Positions 13,901 through 21,864 are shown, numbered from the stretch's first letter. The stretch is DNA of 23,129 nt from CAZPAN01 sp964581165 (GCA_964581165.1 CAZOMM010000029.1:1-23129); one strand, 5' to 3'. Made by a program: numbers and translations. Notes: generated from the letters alone by a model not told the origin.

Positions 13901-14196
13901 ATGTTTCATATGTCGCGAGTTTGTAGCTTGTGTTTGCCGGCTATGCCTTTTGGCATCGCCCATTGCCGCTCATCGTGCAGTCGCGCATTGCGCAGTCGCA
14001 CATAGCGTATCGCCCGCACCGCGTACCGTGTATCGCCGCGCAGTCACCCACCGCGCATCGCACAATCGCGTGCCCTACATGCGAGTTCTACACACATGAA
14101 GCCATGAAGCCATGAAGCCGGATTCACTCCACTGATATCCCTGTACGGCAAACCTGACCGCCGTTTAGCTTAGACGGACGGCGGGAAAGGAAAACG
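13901..14196 (+). promoter_or_regulatory. Long 5' leader between the T-box and ilvB, with repeats and a hairpin at the ribosome site
   Basis: No gene is supported here. The region holds CGCGCAT/GCGCAGTCGC-like imperfect repeats, a stem GGCTATGCC/GGCATCGCC around 13937, three tandem copies of ATGAAGCC (14096-14119), and the stem CCGCCGT/ACGGCGG (14158-14164 with 14178-14184). The 3' arm of that last stem abuts the ribosome site GGAAAGGA (14184-14191) of ilvB, so it is placed to affect initiation. Confidence 0.5.
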
Positions 14197-16080
14197 ATGG
14201 TAAGGCCTAAACGAGATAGCGTAAAGCTTGCGCAAAAAGCAGCTACCTCATCTGCTTCTAGCAAGGCCAAGGATGCAGATCTTGAGACAATAGCTGAGCA
14301 TTCAGATACTTCAACTCAGGCTGCCGCGCATACCACCCAACAGACCACGGGTGCTCGCATATTGGTAAGGGCGCTCGAAGACGAAGGCACTGAGGTGGTT
14401 TTTGGCTATCCAGGTGGCACAGTTCTCGAAATTTACGATGCACTTTTAGCTTCCAAAAAAATCAAACATGTTCTAGTAAGGCACGAGCAGGCTGCAGTAC
14501 ATGCAGCCGAGGGTTATGCTCGCAGTGCGCGCAAGCCCGGTGTAGTTTTAGTAACAAGTGGCCCTGGTGCAACCAATGCAGTTACAGGGATTACTAATGC
14601 CTACATGGATTCTCAGCCTCTTGTGGTAATTGCTGGTCAGGTGGCAACAACTGCAATCGGAACCGATGCCTTTCAAGAAGCTGATTTTTTGGGAATCACA
14701 CTGCCCGTTACCAAGCATAGTTATCTTGTAAAAGATGCTTCTGAGCTAGAAGATGCAGTGCATGAGGCATTTTATATTGCCAATACTGGTAGACGTGGTC
14801 CTGTGGTTATATGTGTTCCAAGTGACATTGCCAAGGCTACGGCTAAGTATCTTTGCAAGGCAAGCCGTAAGGTCTCATTGGCCTCATACAAACCAACCTA
14901 TAAGGGCAATGCTAGGCAGATTAAGCAGGCTGCAACTCTCATTCGCGAGGCTACGCGTCCGGTGATTCTATCTGGTGGTGGAGTTGTTGCGAGTAATGCA
15001 GATGCCGATCTCAAGGCGCTGGCTGAGTTATTCGAGATTCCAGTAGCTCAGTCACTCATGGGCAGAGGATCTTTTCCGGCAAATCATTTTTTGCATCTGG
15101 GTCAGATTGGGATGCATGGAGTTCCTCCAGCCAATCTTGCTGTAATGGGCTGCGATCTCTTGGTGGCAGTAGGAACTAGGTTTTCTAATAGAGTCACAGG
15201 TGCAGTTAGCGATTTTGCGCCTAGGGCTAAGGTCATCCACATCGATATCGATCCTGCAGAAATTGGCAAAAACCTCAGAGTAGACGTTCCCATTGTTGGC
15301 GATGCTCACGAGGTCTTATCTGAGCTTGTGGTGCAGCTTAGAAAAGAAGATCCAAGACCTCAAACAGAGGCTTGGCTCGAGCAGATCGAAGAGTGGAGAA
15401 ATGAATGCTCCATCGATGATCCAGAACCAGATGCAGAGCTAATCTCGGCCGAACAGATAATCGAGGCAATTAATAATCATCTTGTGGGCCGAGACCAAGA
15501 TGTTCTTGTTGCCACCGAGGTTGGGGAGCATCAGATGTGGGCATCTAGGATGCTTAAAGATCTTGGTCCTGGGACCTTCTTTACCTCGGGAGGAGCTGGA
15601 ACCATGGGCTTTGGTTTTCCGGCTTCTATGGGCTTGCAGATTGCCAATCCTAGCAAAACGGTGCTTTGCTTGGCAGGCGATGGCTCCATCCAAATGAATA
15701 TTCAGGAGATGGCCACCTGTGTGCAATATGGCTTGCCGATAAAGATCTTGGTTTTTAATAACGCTGCTTTGGGGATGATTCGTCAGCTTCAGCAGGTTTA
15801 TTACAGTGCCAGATATACAGCTTGTGATCTTCCCAGAACTCCAGATTATGAATTGCTTGCCCAAGCATATGGCTGGCAAGGTCGAACTGTTGCAGCTCCA
15901 GCCGAGCTAGACCAAGCTGTGGCTTGGCTGCTAGATAGCGAAGGTTCTGCAATTTTGGATGTGAGGATGTCTCATGAAGAGCTGGCTCTTCCCATGGTCA
16001 AAAATGGCAAATCGCTTGCTCACATGATTGGTGCAGAAGGCCCAGGAATACCCACCAAGTCTAGGAAGGGGAGACGATAG
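14197..16080 (+). CDS. ilvB: Acetolactate synthase, large catalytic subunit
   Basis: Thiamine-diphosphate enzyme condensing two pyruvates (or pyruvate plus 2-oxobutyrate), the first committed step to valine, leucine and isoleucine. The product is 627 residues. Seen: N-terminal domain with YPGG at 71-74 and catalytic Glu97 in RHEQAA; a central FAD-binding domain (about 235-385); and the C-terminal thiamine motif GDGS (494-497) ending at Asn501. Residues 1-50 are a Lys/Ala/Ser/Thr-rich extension before the usual start of homology (TTGARILVRAL). The ATG at 14197 has GGAAAGGA nearby and no obvious later start fits as well. The regulatory subunit gene follows after 2 bp. Expression is probably set by the T-box leader. 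Confidence 0.95.
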   Translation: MVRPKRDSVKLAQKAATSSASSKAKDADLETIAEHSDTSTQAAAHTTQQTTGARILVRALEDEGTEVVFGYPGGTVLEIYDALLASKKIKHVLVRHEQAAVHAAEGYARSARKPGVVLVTSGPGATNAVTGITNAYMDSQPLVVIAGQVATTAIGTDAFQEADFLGITLPVTKHSYLVKDASELEDAVHEAFYIANTGRRGPVVICVPSDIAKATAKYLCKASRKVSLASYKPTYKGNARQIKQAATLIREATRPVILSGGGVVASNADADLKALAELFEIPVAQSLMGRGSFPANHFLHLGQIGMHGVPPANLAVMGCDLLVAVGTRFSNRVTGAVSDFAPRAKVIHIDIDPAEIGKNLRVDVPIVGDAHEVLSELVVQLRKEDPRPQTEAWLEQIEEWRNECSIDDPEPDAELISAEQIIEAINNHLVGRDQDVLVATEVGEHQMWASRMLKDLGPGTFFTSGGAGTMGFGFPASMGLQIANPSKTVLCLAGDGSIQMNIQEMATCVQYGLPIKILVFNNAALGMIRQLQQVYYSARYTACDLPRTPDYELLAQAYGWQGRTVAAPAELDQAVAWLLDSEGSAILDVRMSHEELALPMVKNGKSLAHMIGAEGPGIPTKSRKGRR

Positions 16081-16082
16081 GC

Positions 16083-16559
16083 ATGCAGCATACTCTTTCG
16101 ATACTTGTTGACAACCGATTTGGTGTGCTCACTAGGGTTACGGGGCTTATCACTCGCCGGGGTTTTAACATCGAGTCGCTAGCCGTAGGCGTAACCGAAG
16201 ACCCTACGCTATCTAGAATCACGCTTGTGGTTAAGGCTGATGATGTGCCTCTAGAGCAGATTACAAAGCAGCTCCACAAATTAATCAACGTGCATAAAAT
16301 CAACAACTTCACAGACGAAGAATCTGTCTATCGCGAACTGGTGCTTTTTAAAGTTCATGCTCCGGCTGAGGTTAGGCATGAGCTAATAGAGCTGGTCAAT
16401 GTGTTTAGGGCTCGTATTGTCGATGTGGGCAAAAATGCCATGACTATCGAAGCTACGGGCACATCGGACAAGCTTAAGGCAATGGAGGATCTGTTTAGGG
16501 GTTACGGGATTAAGGAGATTGCTAGAACGGGCAAGATCGCCCTATCTCGAAACACTTAG
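16083..16559 (+). CDS. ilvN: Acetolactate synthase, small regulatory subunit
   Basis: Activates the large subunit and gives it valine feedback sensitivity. The product is 158 residues, typical for the short bacterial form. An N-terminal ACT domain covers about 1-75 (LSILVDNRFGVLTRVTGLITRRGFNIESLAVG, with the Gly and Asn that bind the effector). The second domain runs from about 85 to 158 (RELVLFKVHAPAEVRHEL). It begins 2 bp after ilvB. No ilvC follows, which breaks the usual ilvBNC order. Confidence 0.95.
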   Translation: MQHTLSILVDNRFGVLTRVTGLITRRGFNIESLAVGVTEDPTLSRITLVVKADDVPLEQITKQLHKLINVHKINNFTDEESVYRELVLFKVHAPAEVRHELIELVNVFRARIVDVGKNAMTIEATGTSDKLKAMEDLFRGYGIKEIARTGKIALSRNT

Positions 16560-16577
16560 GTTTTCATTGAGAGGAGC

Positions 16578-16668
16578 AGCTGCGGCAAGCACCTGCGGCA
16601 AATAGCTGCTACAAACAGCTGCGGCAAATAGCTGCTACAGACAGCTGCGGCAAACAGCTGCGGCAAGT
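16578..16668 (+). repeat. 13-bp tandem array, 7 units, after ilvN
   Basis: Seven exact-length 13-bp units starting at 16578, 16591, 16604, 16617, 16630, 16643 and 16656. The consensus is AGCTGCGGCAAAC, with two units reading AGCTGCTACARAC. Most units plus the preceding base form the palindrome CAGCTG. A two-part stem (TTAGAC/GTCTAA enclosing CTTACG/CGTAAG) follows at about 16669-16701. Confidence 0.92.
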
Positions 16669-16720
16669 TTAGACAGGCGCTTACGACTACGTAAGCCGTC
16701 TAAGAAGTAGACCGGTCATT

Positions 16721-16777
16721 AAAGGGGGAGTAAGCCCCTTTGGATGGGGATCTAAAAGGGGTTCCCTAGAAGAGAGG
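16721..16777 (+). promoter_or_regulatory. Possible RNA switch with mutually exclusive hairpins before the aminotransferase
   Basis: The segment CCCCTTT (16735-16741) can pair either with AAAGGGG upstream (16721-16727) or with AAAGGGG downstream (16755-16761), but not both. The second pairing ends 9 nt before the ribosome site AGAGAGG (16771-16777), which is 8 nt from the ATG at 16786. This is the geometry of a two-state leader, but I recognise no known riboswitch class. Confidence 0.4.
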
Positions 16778-16785
16778 ATGACAGA

Positions 16786-17934
16786 ATGAAGAAAAAGTAT
16801 CTGATGACACCGGGGCCAACACAGGTTCCCTCTGAGGTGCTGCTTGCGCAAGCCAAGCCGATGATTCATCACCGTACCCCAGACTTTAACAATGTGGTTC
16901 GCGAGTGTGCAGAGGGCCTTAAGTATGTCTTTCAGGCCACTGAGAGCGATGTTTGCATCTTTGCAAGCTCTGGAACTGGGGCTATGGAAAGCTCGATTGT
17001 TAATTGTTTTTGCCCGGGAGACAAACTTATCGTTTGCGAGAATGGTAAGTTTGGTCAGCGAATGGGTGAAATTGCCGAGGTTTACGGACTTAATCCCATC
17101 GTCCTCTCTTACGGGTGGCGCTCCTGCGTTGATCCCGACGATATTGCTGCTGCTCTTGCCGAAAATCCCGATGTTCGCGGTGTGATCGTAACTCAGTCCG
17201 AGACCTCTTCGGGTGTGCTTAACGATGTCAAGATGATCGGCGAGATAGTAAAGGATTATCCCGATTGCGTATTTATTGTCGACTCAATCACCGGCATCGG
17301 AGCTGTTGAGATGAGGGCCGACGAGTGGCACATCGATTGTGTTATGACGGGATCCCAAAAGGGTCTTATGCTCCCTCCAGGATTAGCCGCTTGCACGGTT
17401 AGCCCCAAGGCCTGGAAAGCTTACGAACGCTCAACTCTTCCCAAGTATTACTTGGATTGGGGCAAGTACAAGAAGAATCTCGAAAAAGACACCACTCCAT
17501 TTACACCTGCCGTTTCGCTGATGATTGGCTTGGCTGAGTCGCTCAGGCTTATCCGCGAAGAGGGTCTCGATAATGTAATTGCACGTCATGCAAGGCTTGC
17601 CAAAGCTACTCGCTGCGGCGTGGAAGCTTTGGGCCTAGAGCTATTTGCTCCTGTAGAGGGTCGTGGCAGTGCGGTTACACCGGTTGTTGTTCCAGAAGGC
17701 ATTGATGGCAAGGAACTTGTTTCGATTATGAAGAACAAGTATGGCGTAACTATTGCCGGAGGACAGGCCGAGTATGCAGGCAAGATCTTTAGGATCGGAC
17801 ATCTTGGTTATGTAGCTGATTTTGATGTGATAACAGTTTTAGCGGCACTCGAGATGACTCTTGCCGAGTTGGGCTATGAGTTTGAGAAGGGTGCTGGCAT
17901 CAAGGCAGCCGAAGAAGTGTTTATGGAAGGTTAG
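16786..17934 (+). CDS. Class V (PLP) aminotransferase, probably phosphoserine or serine/alanine-glyoxylate type
   Basis: Pyridoxal-phosphate enzyme of fold type I, 382 residues. Seen: PGPT at 9-12 and SSGTGAMESS at 61-70 (phosphate cradle), Asp166 in FIVDSITG that contacts the pyridine nitrogen, and the Schiff-base Lys192 in TGSQKGLMLPPG. The C-terminus has FRIGHLGY near 342. The family includes alanine-glyoxylate, serine-pyruvate and phosphoserine aminotransferases. Since serA begins 5 bp downstream, it most likely converts 3-phosphohydroxypyruvate to phosphoserine, standing in for classical SerC. The ATG has AGAGAGG 8 nt upstream. Exact substrate is inferred from context. Confidence 0.9.
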   Translation: MKKKYLMTPGPTQVPSEVLLAQAKPMIHHRTPDFNNVVRECAEGLKYVFQATESDVCIFASSGTGAMESSIVNCFCPGDKLIVCENGKFGQRMGEIAEVYGLNPIVLSYGWRSCVDPDDIAAALAENPDVRGVIVTQSETSSGVLNDVKMIGEIVKDYPDCVFIVDSITGIGAVEMRADEWHIDCVMTGSQKGLMLPPGLAACTVSPKAWKAYERSTLPKYYLDWGKYKKNLEKDTTPFTPAVSLMIGLAESLRLIREEGLDNVIARHARLAKATRCGVEALGLELFAPVEGRGSAVTPVVVPEGIDGKELVSIMKNKYGVTIAGGQAEYAGKIFRIGHLGYVADFDVITVLAALEMTLAELGYEFEKGAGIKAAEEVFMEG

Positions 17935-17938
17935 TTTA

Positions 17939-19528
17939 GTGAAAATATTAGTTGCAGATAAGATAGCCGATGCTGGCGTACAGATGCTTCGTGACAATGC
18001 TTATGAGGTTGATGTACGCACTGGGCAAACCGAAGAGCAGATAGTTGCCATCGCAGCCGATTACGACGCAATCATTGTTCGTAGTGCCACCAAGATTACG
18101 CGCCCGATTATTGAGGCAGCTACAAATCTCAAAATAATTGGTCGCGCTGGTGTTGGTGTGGACAATGTTGATGTTGAGGCCGCTACCGAAAAAGGCGTTA
18201 TCGTATGCAATGCCCCAACTTCTAATGTGATTTCGGCCGCTGAGCAAACCATATGCTTAATGCTGGCATCGGCCAGAAAAACCGTTGCAGCCAATAATTC
18301 CATGCAGGCTGGCAATTGGGAGCGCGGTAAGTTTAAGGGTAATGAGCTTTACGAAAAAACCCTTGCGATTTTTGGTTTGGGTCGCATTGGTGCTTTGGTT
18401 GCAGAACGAGCAGCCAGTTTTGGAATGCGCTTGATTGCTTACGATCCCTACTGCTCCCAAAAGCGTGCCGAGGAGCTGGGTGTTGAACTTTACGAGGATA
18501 TTGACGAAATTCTCCCCCAGGCAGACTTCATTACTGTCCATCTTCCAAAAACTGCCGAAACCATGGGCATGTTTGGCGAGGAACAATTTGCCAAGATGAA
18601 GCCGAGTGTTTACCTAGTAAATGCTGCACGAGGTGGGATCTACGATGTGGATGCCTTAGCCAGTGCCGCTCGTGAAGGTCGTATTGCGGGTGCTGCTATT
18701 GATGTTTACGAAAAGGAACCTTGTACAGATTCTGTATTGCATGGGCTGGACAACATTATTCTCACCCCGCATTTGGGTGCTAATACCGTAGAGGCTCAGG
18801 ATCGCGCGGGTATCCAGATCTCGGAATTTATCATCAGTGGCCTCGAGGGACGCATGGTTCCAACAGCCTTGAACATGACAAGGGTTCCAGACGATGTAAT
18901 GGCCACAGTTGGGCCTTATATCGAGGCCTGCCAGACTGCAGGACGCATTCTCGCGCAGCTTGCGGGTGATCCAATCACCTCGCTGCAAGTTACTACCATG
19001 GGCGAGCTTGCTAAAGGGAATTACGAGATTCTTGGTACTGCTGCTCTGCAGGGAATCATCTCGCAGACAAGCGACGAGAGAGTCAACTTTGTTAATGCCG
19101 ATCATCTTGCCGAAGAACGAGGTATTGATCTCACGATGAACCACGACGACAACCTCGAGGTTTATTCTTCGATGGTTCGCCTGCGCGGTAGGGTTGAGGG
19201 TCGGGATAGTCAGGTTGCCTGCACCGTTGCTGGTGGAGGCAAGGTTAGGATCGTGGACTTTTTAGGCTATAGATTCGACATGGCTCCGGCTTCTAATATC
19301 TTGGTTATGCAGTATGTCGATGGTCCAGGCAGGCTCAGCAGAATCACTCCCGTGCTGGGAGATGCCGGCATCAATATCTCCACAATGCAGGTAAGCACTA
19401 TAGAGGGCGGAGATATTTCGACCGTAGTCTTTAATCTCGACGAACCTTGCTCTGAAAGTGTTCGCGATAAGCTTGCTGCAGCTTTGGATGAGTACGACTT
19501 GCACGGGATTTGGTACATCCATCTGTAA
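17939..19528 (+). CDS. serA: D-3-phosphoglycerate dehydrogenase, long type with ASB and ACT domains
   Basis: Oxidises 3-phosphoglycerate to 3-phosphohydroxypyruvate, the entry to serine synthesis. GTG 17939 is chosen: GGAAGG lies 8 nt upstream and the product begins MKILVADKIAD, the family start. An earlier in-frame ATG inside the aminotransferase gene would add a non-conserved extension. The product is 529 residues, matching the long actinobacterial/Bacillus type. Seen: RAGVGVDNVD substrate loop, NAD motif GLGRIG near 145, catalytic Arg in NAARGG, Glu in DVYEKEP and His in TPHLGANT. Next is an intervening ASB domain (about 320-450), then a serine-binding ACT domain at the end (QYVDGPGRLSRITPVLGDAGINIS). 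The last codons are repeated after the downstream gap. Confidence 0.96.
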   Translation: MKILVADKIADAGVQMLRDNAYEVDVRTGQTEEQIVAIAADYDAIIVRSATKITRPIIEAATNLKIIGRAGVGVDNVDVEAATEKGVIVCNAPTSNVISAAEQTICLMLASARKTVAANNSMQAGNWERGKFKGNELYEKTLAIFGLGRIGALVAERAASFGMRLIAYDPYCSQKRAEELGVELYEDIDEILPQADFITVHLPKTAETMGMFGEEQFAKMKPSVYLVNAARGGIYDVDALASAAREGRIAGAAIDVYEKEPCTDSVLHGLDNIILTPHLGANTVEAQDRAGIQISEFIISGLEGRMVPTALNMTRVPDDVMATVGPYIEACQTAGRILAQLAGDPITSLQVTTMGELAKGNYEILGTAALQGIISQTSDERVNFVNADHLAEERGIDLTMNHDDNLEVYSSMVRLRGRVEGRDSQVACTVAGGGKVRIVDFLGYRFDMAPASNILVMQYVDGPGRLSRITPVLGDAGINISTMQVSTIEGGDISTVVFNLDEPCSESVRDKLAAALDEYDLHGIWYIHL

Positions 19529-19694
19529 GGGAACTTTTCGCTCGCTGCGGAACTCGCCAGCGCCGGCATTCTGCGCAGCCTTTTAAAGGGAGGCTTTTTA
19601 AAAGGGGGCTTTTTAAAGGGAGGCCGTTGTTCAGCTACCGCCTAGCTGCCATCTGCGTTAACACTTACGCCGTGCACACCACAAGAAGATCGGA
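19498..19694 (+). repeat. Copy 1 of a ~200-bp duplicated segment (serA 3' end and intergenic)
   Basis: Runs from the last nine codons of serA to the 10-N gap. It contains three head-to-tail 15-bp-like units around TTTAAA (CTTTTTAAAGGGAGG, about 19579-19624). The same segment recurs after the gap with roughly a dozen differences, including a small insertion (GGCACCTAGCT repeated). Confidence 0.9.
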
Positions 19695-19704
19695 NNNNNN
19701 NNNN
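19695..19704. other. Assembly gap (10 Ns)
   Basis: Ten Ns join two contig ends that carry the same segment. Copy 1 stops at AGATCGGA and copy 2 starts inside serA, which looks like an unmerged overlap of two contigs. Confidence 0.97.
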
Positions 19705-19913
19705 CTTGCACGGGATTTGGTACATCCATCTGTAAAGGAACTTTTTCGCTCGCTTCTGAACTTGCCAGCGCCGGCATTCTGCACAACCTTTTAAAGAGAG
19801 GCTTTTTAAAGGGGGCTTTTTTAAAGAGAGGCCGTTGTTCAGATGGCACCTAGCTGGCACCTAGCTGCCATCTGCGTTAACACTTACGCCGTGCACACCA
19901 CAAGAAGATCGGA
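19705..19913 (+). repeat. Copy 2 of the duplicated segment
   Basis: Repeats the last codons of serA with stop, the TTTAAA units and the conserved end (GTTAACACTTACGCCGTGCA). It is diverged from copy 1 at scattered sites, then continues into unique sequence before leuA. Confidence 0.9.
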
Positions 19914-19940
19914 CTAAACCCAGCGCTTGTCCGATCTTCT
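19903..19940. terminator. 12-bp perfect hairpin between serA and leuA
   Basis: AGAAGATCGGAC (19903-19914) pairs perfectly with GTCCGATCTTCT (19929-19940) around a 14-nt loop, followed by ATTATGT. There is no solid T run, so it is either a weak terminator of the serA transcript or a regulatory stem upstream of leuA. Confidence 0.5.
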
Positions 19941-20058
19941 ATTATGTATGTCTGCCCATGAGGAGTACGCATTCTTAGCCTCTTTGAGGCCTTCTAAGGC
20001 TGTAATCCCAAGGGCTTTTTTGTAGGCTGACGATCTTTAGAAGGAGGGAATCGTCAAA
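19941..20058 (+). promoter_or_regulatory. leuA leader with competing short hairpins and a T6 tract
   Basis: Overlapping stems are possible: GCCTC/GAGGC (19978-19982 with 19986-19990), AGCCT/AGGCT (19977-19981 with 19997-20001) and GCCT/AGGC (19989-20000). GGGCTTTTTTG follows (20012-20022). This looks like an attenuator but the stem directly before the T run is weak, and no leucine-rich leader peptide is evident. The leuA ribosome site AAGGAGG lies at about 20041. Confidence 0.35.
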
Positions 20059-21594
20059 ATGGGACGCAAGATAAAGATCTTCGATACCACCATGCGCGAT
20101 GGCGAACAGTCACCGGGCGCATCAATGAACGCGGACGAAAAACTAAGGATCACCAGCCAGCTTCTTAGGCTTAATGTTGATGTGATCGAAGCAGGATTTC
20201 CAATCTCCAGTCCTGGTGATTTTCAATCGGTTCGCTCCATTGCTGAGCTGGTGGGAGATAGGGCTGTTGTATGCGCTTTGTCTCGTGCGATAGAAAAGGA
20301 CATTGATTCTGCCGCCGAAGCCCTCAAAGACTGCAAGCGTCCGCGTATTCATACCGGCATAGGGGTGTCTCCCAGCCATCTGCGCGATAAATTGCATATT
20401 ACCGAGGAGCAGGCAATAGAGCGTGGAGTTGCCGCAGTTAAGTATGCTCGCAAGTTTACAGACGATGTAGAGTTTTACGCCGAGGATGCTGGGCGTTCTG
20501 AGTTTGAGTTTTTAGCTCGCATTGTTCAGGCAGTTGTTAAGGCTGGGGCCACAACGGTCAATATTCCCGATACCACTGGATATTCGATGCCCGATCATTT
20601 TGGGCAGCGTATTAAGTACCTAATGGACAATGTTGACGGGATCGAAGACGTTACAATTTCGGTTCACTGCCACAACGACCTAGGAATGGCTACTGCTCTG
20701 TCGTTGGCAGGAGTTGCCAATGGTGCAAGTCAGATTGAGTGTGCGATCAATGGCTTAGGAGAAAGAGCCGGCAATACTGCTCTCGAAGAAGTTGTCATGG
20801 CCATTAAGATGCATGGTGATGAGCTCGATGCCTACACCGATGTTGTTACCACTGAGCTAACTCGTTCAAGCAGGCTGGTCTCTTCGATTACCGGTATTCA
20901 TGTGCAGCCCAATAAAGCTATTGTTGGCGCAAATGCATTTGCTCACTCTTCGGGAATTCATCAAGATGGTGTTATCAAGAGTCGTGACACTTACGAGATT
21001 ATCAATCCCTCCGATGTTGGTGCCGGTGGAAGTTCGATCATCCTTTCAGCGCGTTCTGGTCGTGCAGCCTTGCATGAGCGCTTAAGCGAGCTGGGCTATG
21101 AGTATAGCGGCGAGGAGCTAAATAAGATTTATGAGGCCTTCTTGGATATGGCCGACAAGAAAAAGGAAGTCTACGACGAGGATCTTGAGGCTTTGGTTGG
21201 TGAGCAGGATCGCATCACGACTGCAGTCTATTCGCTGAAGGCTCTTCAGGTTTCTTGTGGATCTCCGCTAATTGCCACAGCTACTCTTACGCTAACAGAT
21301 GAGTCTGGCAAGGAAATCACCGATGTTGCCTTTGGAACAGGTCCGGTGGACGCGGCTTATAAGGCTGTTAACAAGATCATTCAGGTCGAAAATGATCTGC
21401 TCGAGTTTAGCGTGCAGTCTGTAACTCGTGGAATTGATGCCTTGGGTGAGGTTTCGGTTAGGATCAAGGCCGACGATGGCGAGGTCTATTCTGGCCGAGG
21501 TGCCGATGGCGATATTATTGTTTCTTCCACCAAGGCCTACCTTAATGCCTTAAATCGCATGATCAACATGCGTCAACGCAAGGCTAGCGTGTAA
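20059..21594 (+). CDS. leuA: 2-isopropylmalate synthase
   Basis: Condenses acetyl-CoA with 2-oxoisovalerate, the committed step of leucine synthesis, on a metal-dependent TIM barrel. The product is 511 residues, the usual length of the bacterial LeuA type. Seen: FDTTMRDGEQSPGASM at 8-23 with catalytic Arg and metal-binding Asp, the EDAGRSE segment, SVHCHNDLGMA with the two metal-ligand His residues, and INGLGERAGN near 235. The C-terminal allosteric domain (about 390-500) carries leucine feedback control. The ATG has AAGGAGG about 11 nt upstream. It stands alone between the serA intergenic region and a strong terminator; its partner enzymes LeuCD are encoded 18 kb upstream. Confidence 0.96.
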   Translation: MGRKIKIFDTTMRDGEQSPGASMNADEKLRITSQLLRLNVDVIEAGFPISSPGDFQSVRSIAELVGDRAVVCALSRAIEKDIDSAAEALKDCKRPRIHTGIGVSPSHLRDKLHITEEQAIERGVAAVKYARKFTDDVEFYAEDAGRSEFEFLARIVQAVVKAGATTVNIPDTTGYSMPDHFGQRIKYLMDNVDGIEDVTISVHCHNDLGMATALSLAGVANGASQIECAINGLGERAGNTALEEVVMAIKMHGDELDAYTDVVTTELTRSSRLVSSITGIHVQPNKAIVGANAFAHSSGIHQDGVIKSRDTYEIINPSDVGAGGSSIILSARSGRAALHERLSELGYEYSGEELNKIYEAFLDMADKKKEVYDEDLEALVGEQDRITTAVYSLKALQVSCGSPLIATATLTLTDESGKEITDVAFGTGPVDAAYKAVNKIIQVENDLLEFSVQSVTRGIDALGEVSVRIKADDGEVYSGRGADGDIIVSSTKAYLNALNRMINMRQRKASV

Positions 21595-21641
21595 AAACTG
21601 CAAACTATGAAGTAAAAATACTGCAAGTCGCTCAAGTGTGA

Positions 21642-21689
21642 CTGCAAGTATGGTCGCAAGCATGACCGCAAATATGTCGCAAATATGAC
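21642..21689 (+). repeat. ~12-bp imperfect tandem repeat after leuA
   Basis: Four units of 11-13 bp (CTGCAAGTATGGT, CGCAAGCATGAC, CGCAAATATGT, CGCAAATATGAC) fill the space between the leuA stop and its terminator. Confidence 0.7.
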
Positions 21690-21738
21690 ACCTCCCGTTA
21701 TTGGCGATAGATCACATACCAATAACGGGAGGTTTTTG
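21690..21738 (+). terminator. Strong intrinsic terminator after leuA
   Basis: Perfect 15-bp stem ACCTCCCGTTATTGG (21690-21704) with CCAATAACGGGAGGT (21719-21733), 14-nt loop, followed directly by TTTT. It ends the leuA transcript. Confidence 0.93.
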
Positions 21739-21801
21739 CATGTGTGCGACCTTTTATGTACGTATGGCTTTTACGTGCGTATGGCTTCTACTTCACCTTT
21801 C

Positions 21802-21864
21802 TTGACAATTTAGAAAAAAAGGAAAGAATAGGAAAAAAAGGAAAGAATAGGAAAAAAAGGAAAA
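21802..21864 (+). promoter_or_regulatory. Promoter with 19-bp A-rich tandem repeat before the ATPase gene
   Basis: A consensus -35 TTGACA (21802-21807) is followed 16 bp later by AAGAAT (21824-21829), a partial -10. A 19-bp unit (GAAAAAAAGGAAAGAATAG) starts at 21813 and is repeated at 21832, with a partial third copy at 21851. Each unit carries a seven-A tract and another AAGAAT, so repeat number would change promoter choice and leader length. Confidence 0.55.

Noticed and set aside
13714..13926. A 70-codon frame on + (starting ATGACGAGG)
   Set aside because: It coincides with the T-box leader; conserved RNA signatures explain the sequence and there is no ribosome site.
16578..16668. CRISPR-like array
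   Set aside because: Units are 13 bp and directly adjacent with no unique spacers, and no cas genes are present. It is a simple tandem repeat.
19684..19694. Adapter contamination at AGATCGGA before the 10-N gap
   Set aside because: Copy 2 continues through the same bases into unique genomic sequence and completes a perfect hairpin, so the bases are genomic even though they resemble an adapter.
19510..19860. Frames on both strands spanning the duplicated segment and the 10-N gap
   Set aside because: They run through Ns and low-complexity TTTAAA units and repeat serA 3' sequence in the wrong frame.
19948..20025. A 25-codon frame before leuA as a possible leucine leader peptide
   Set aside because: Only three scattered Leu codons, no ribosome site, and a frame this short is expected by chance. 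The hairpins and T tract nearby were kept only as a weak regulatory call.
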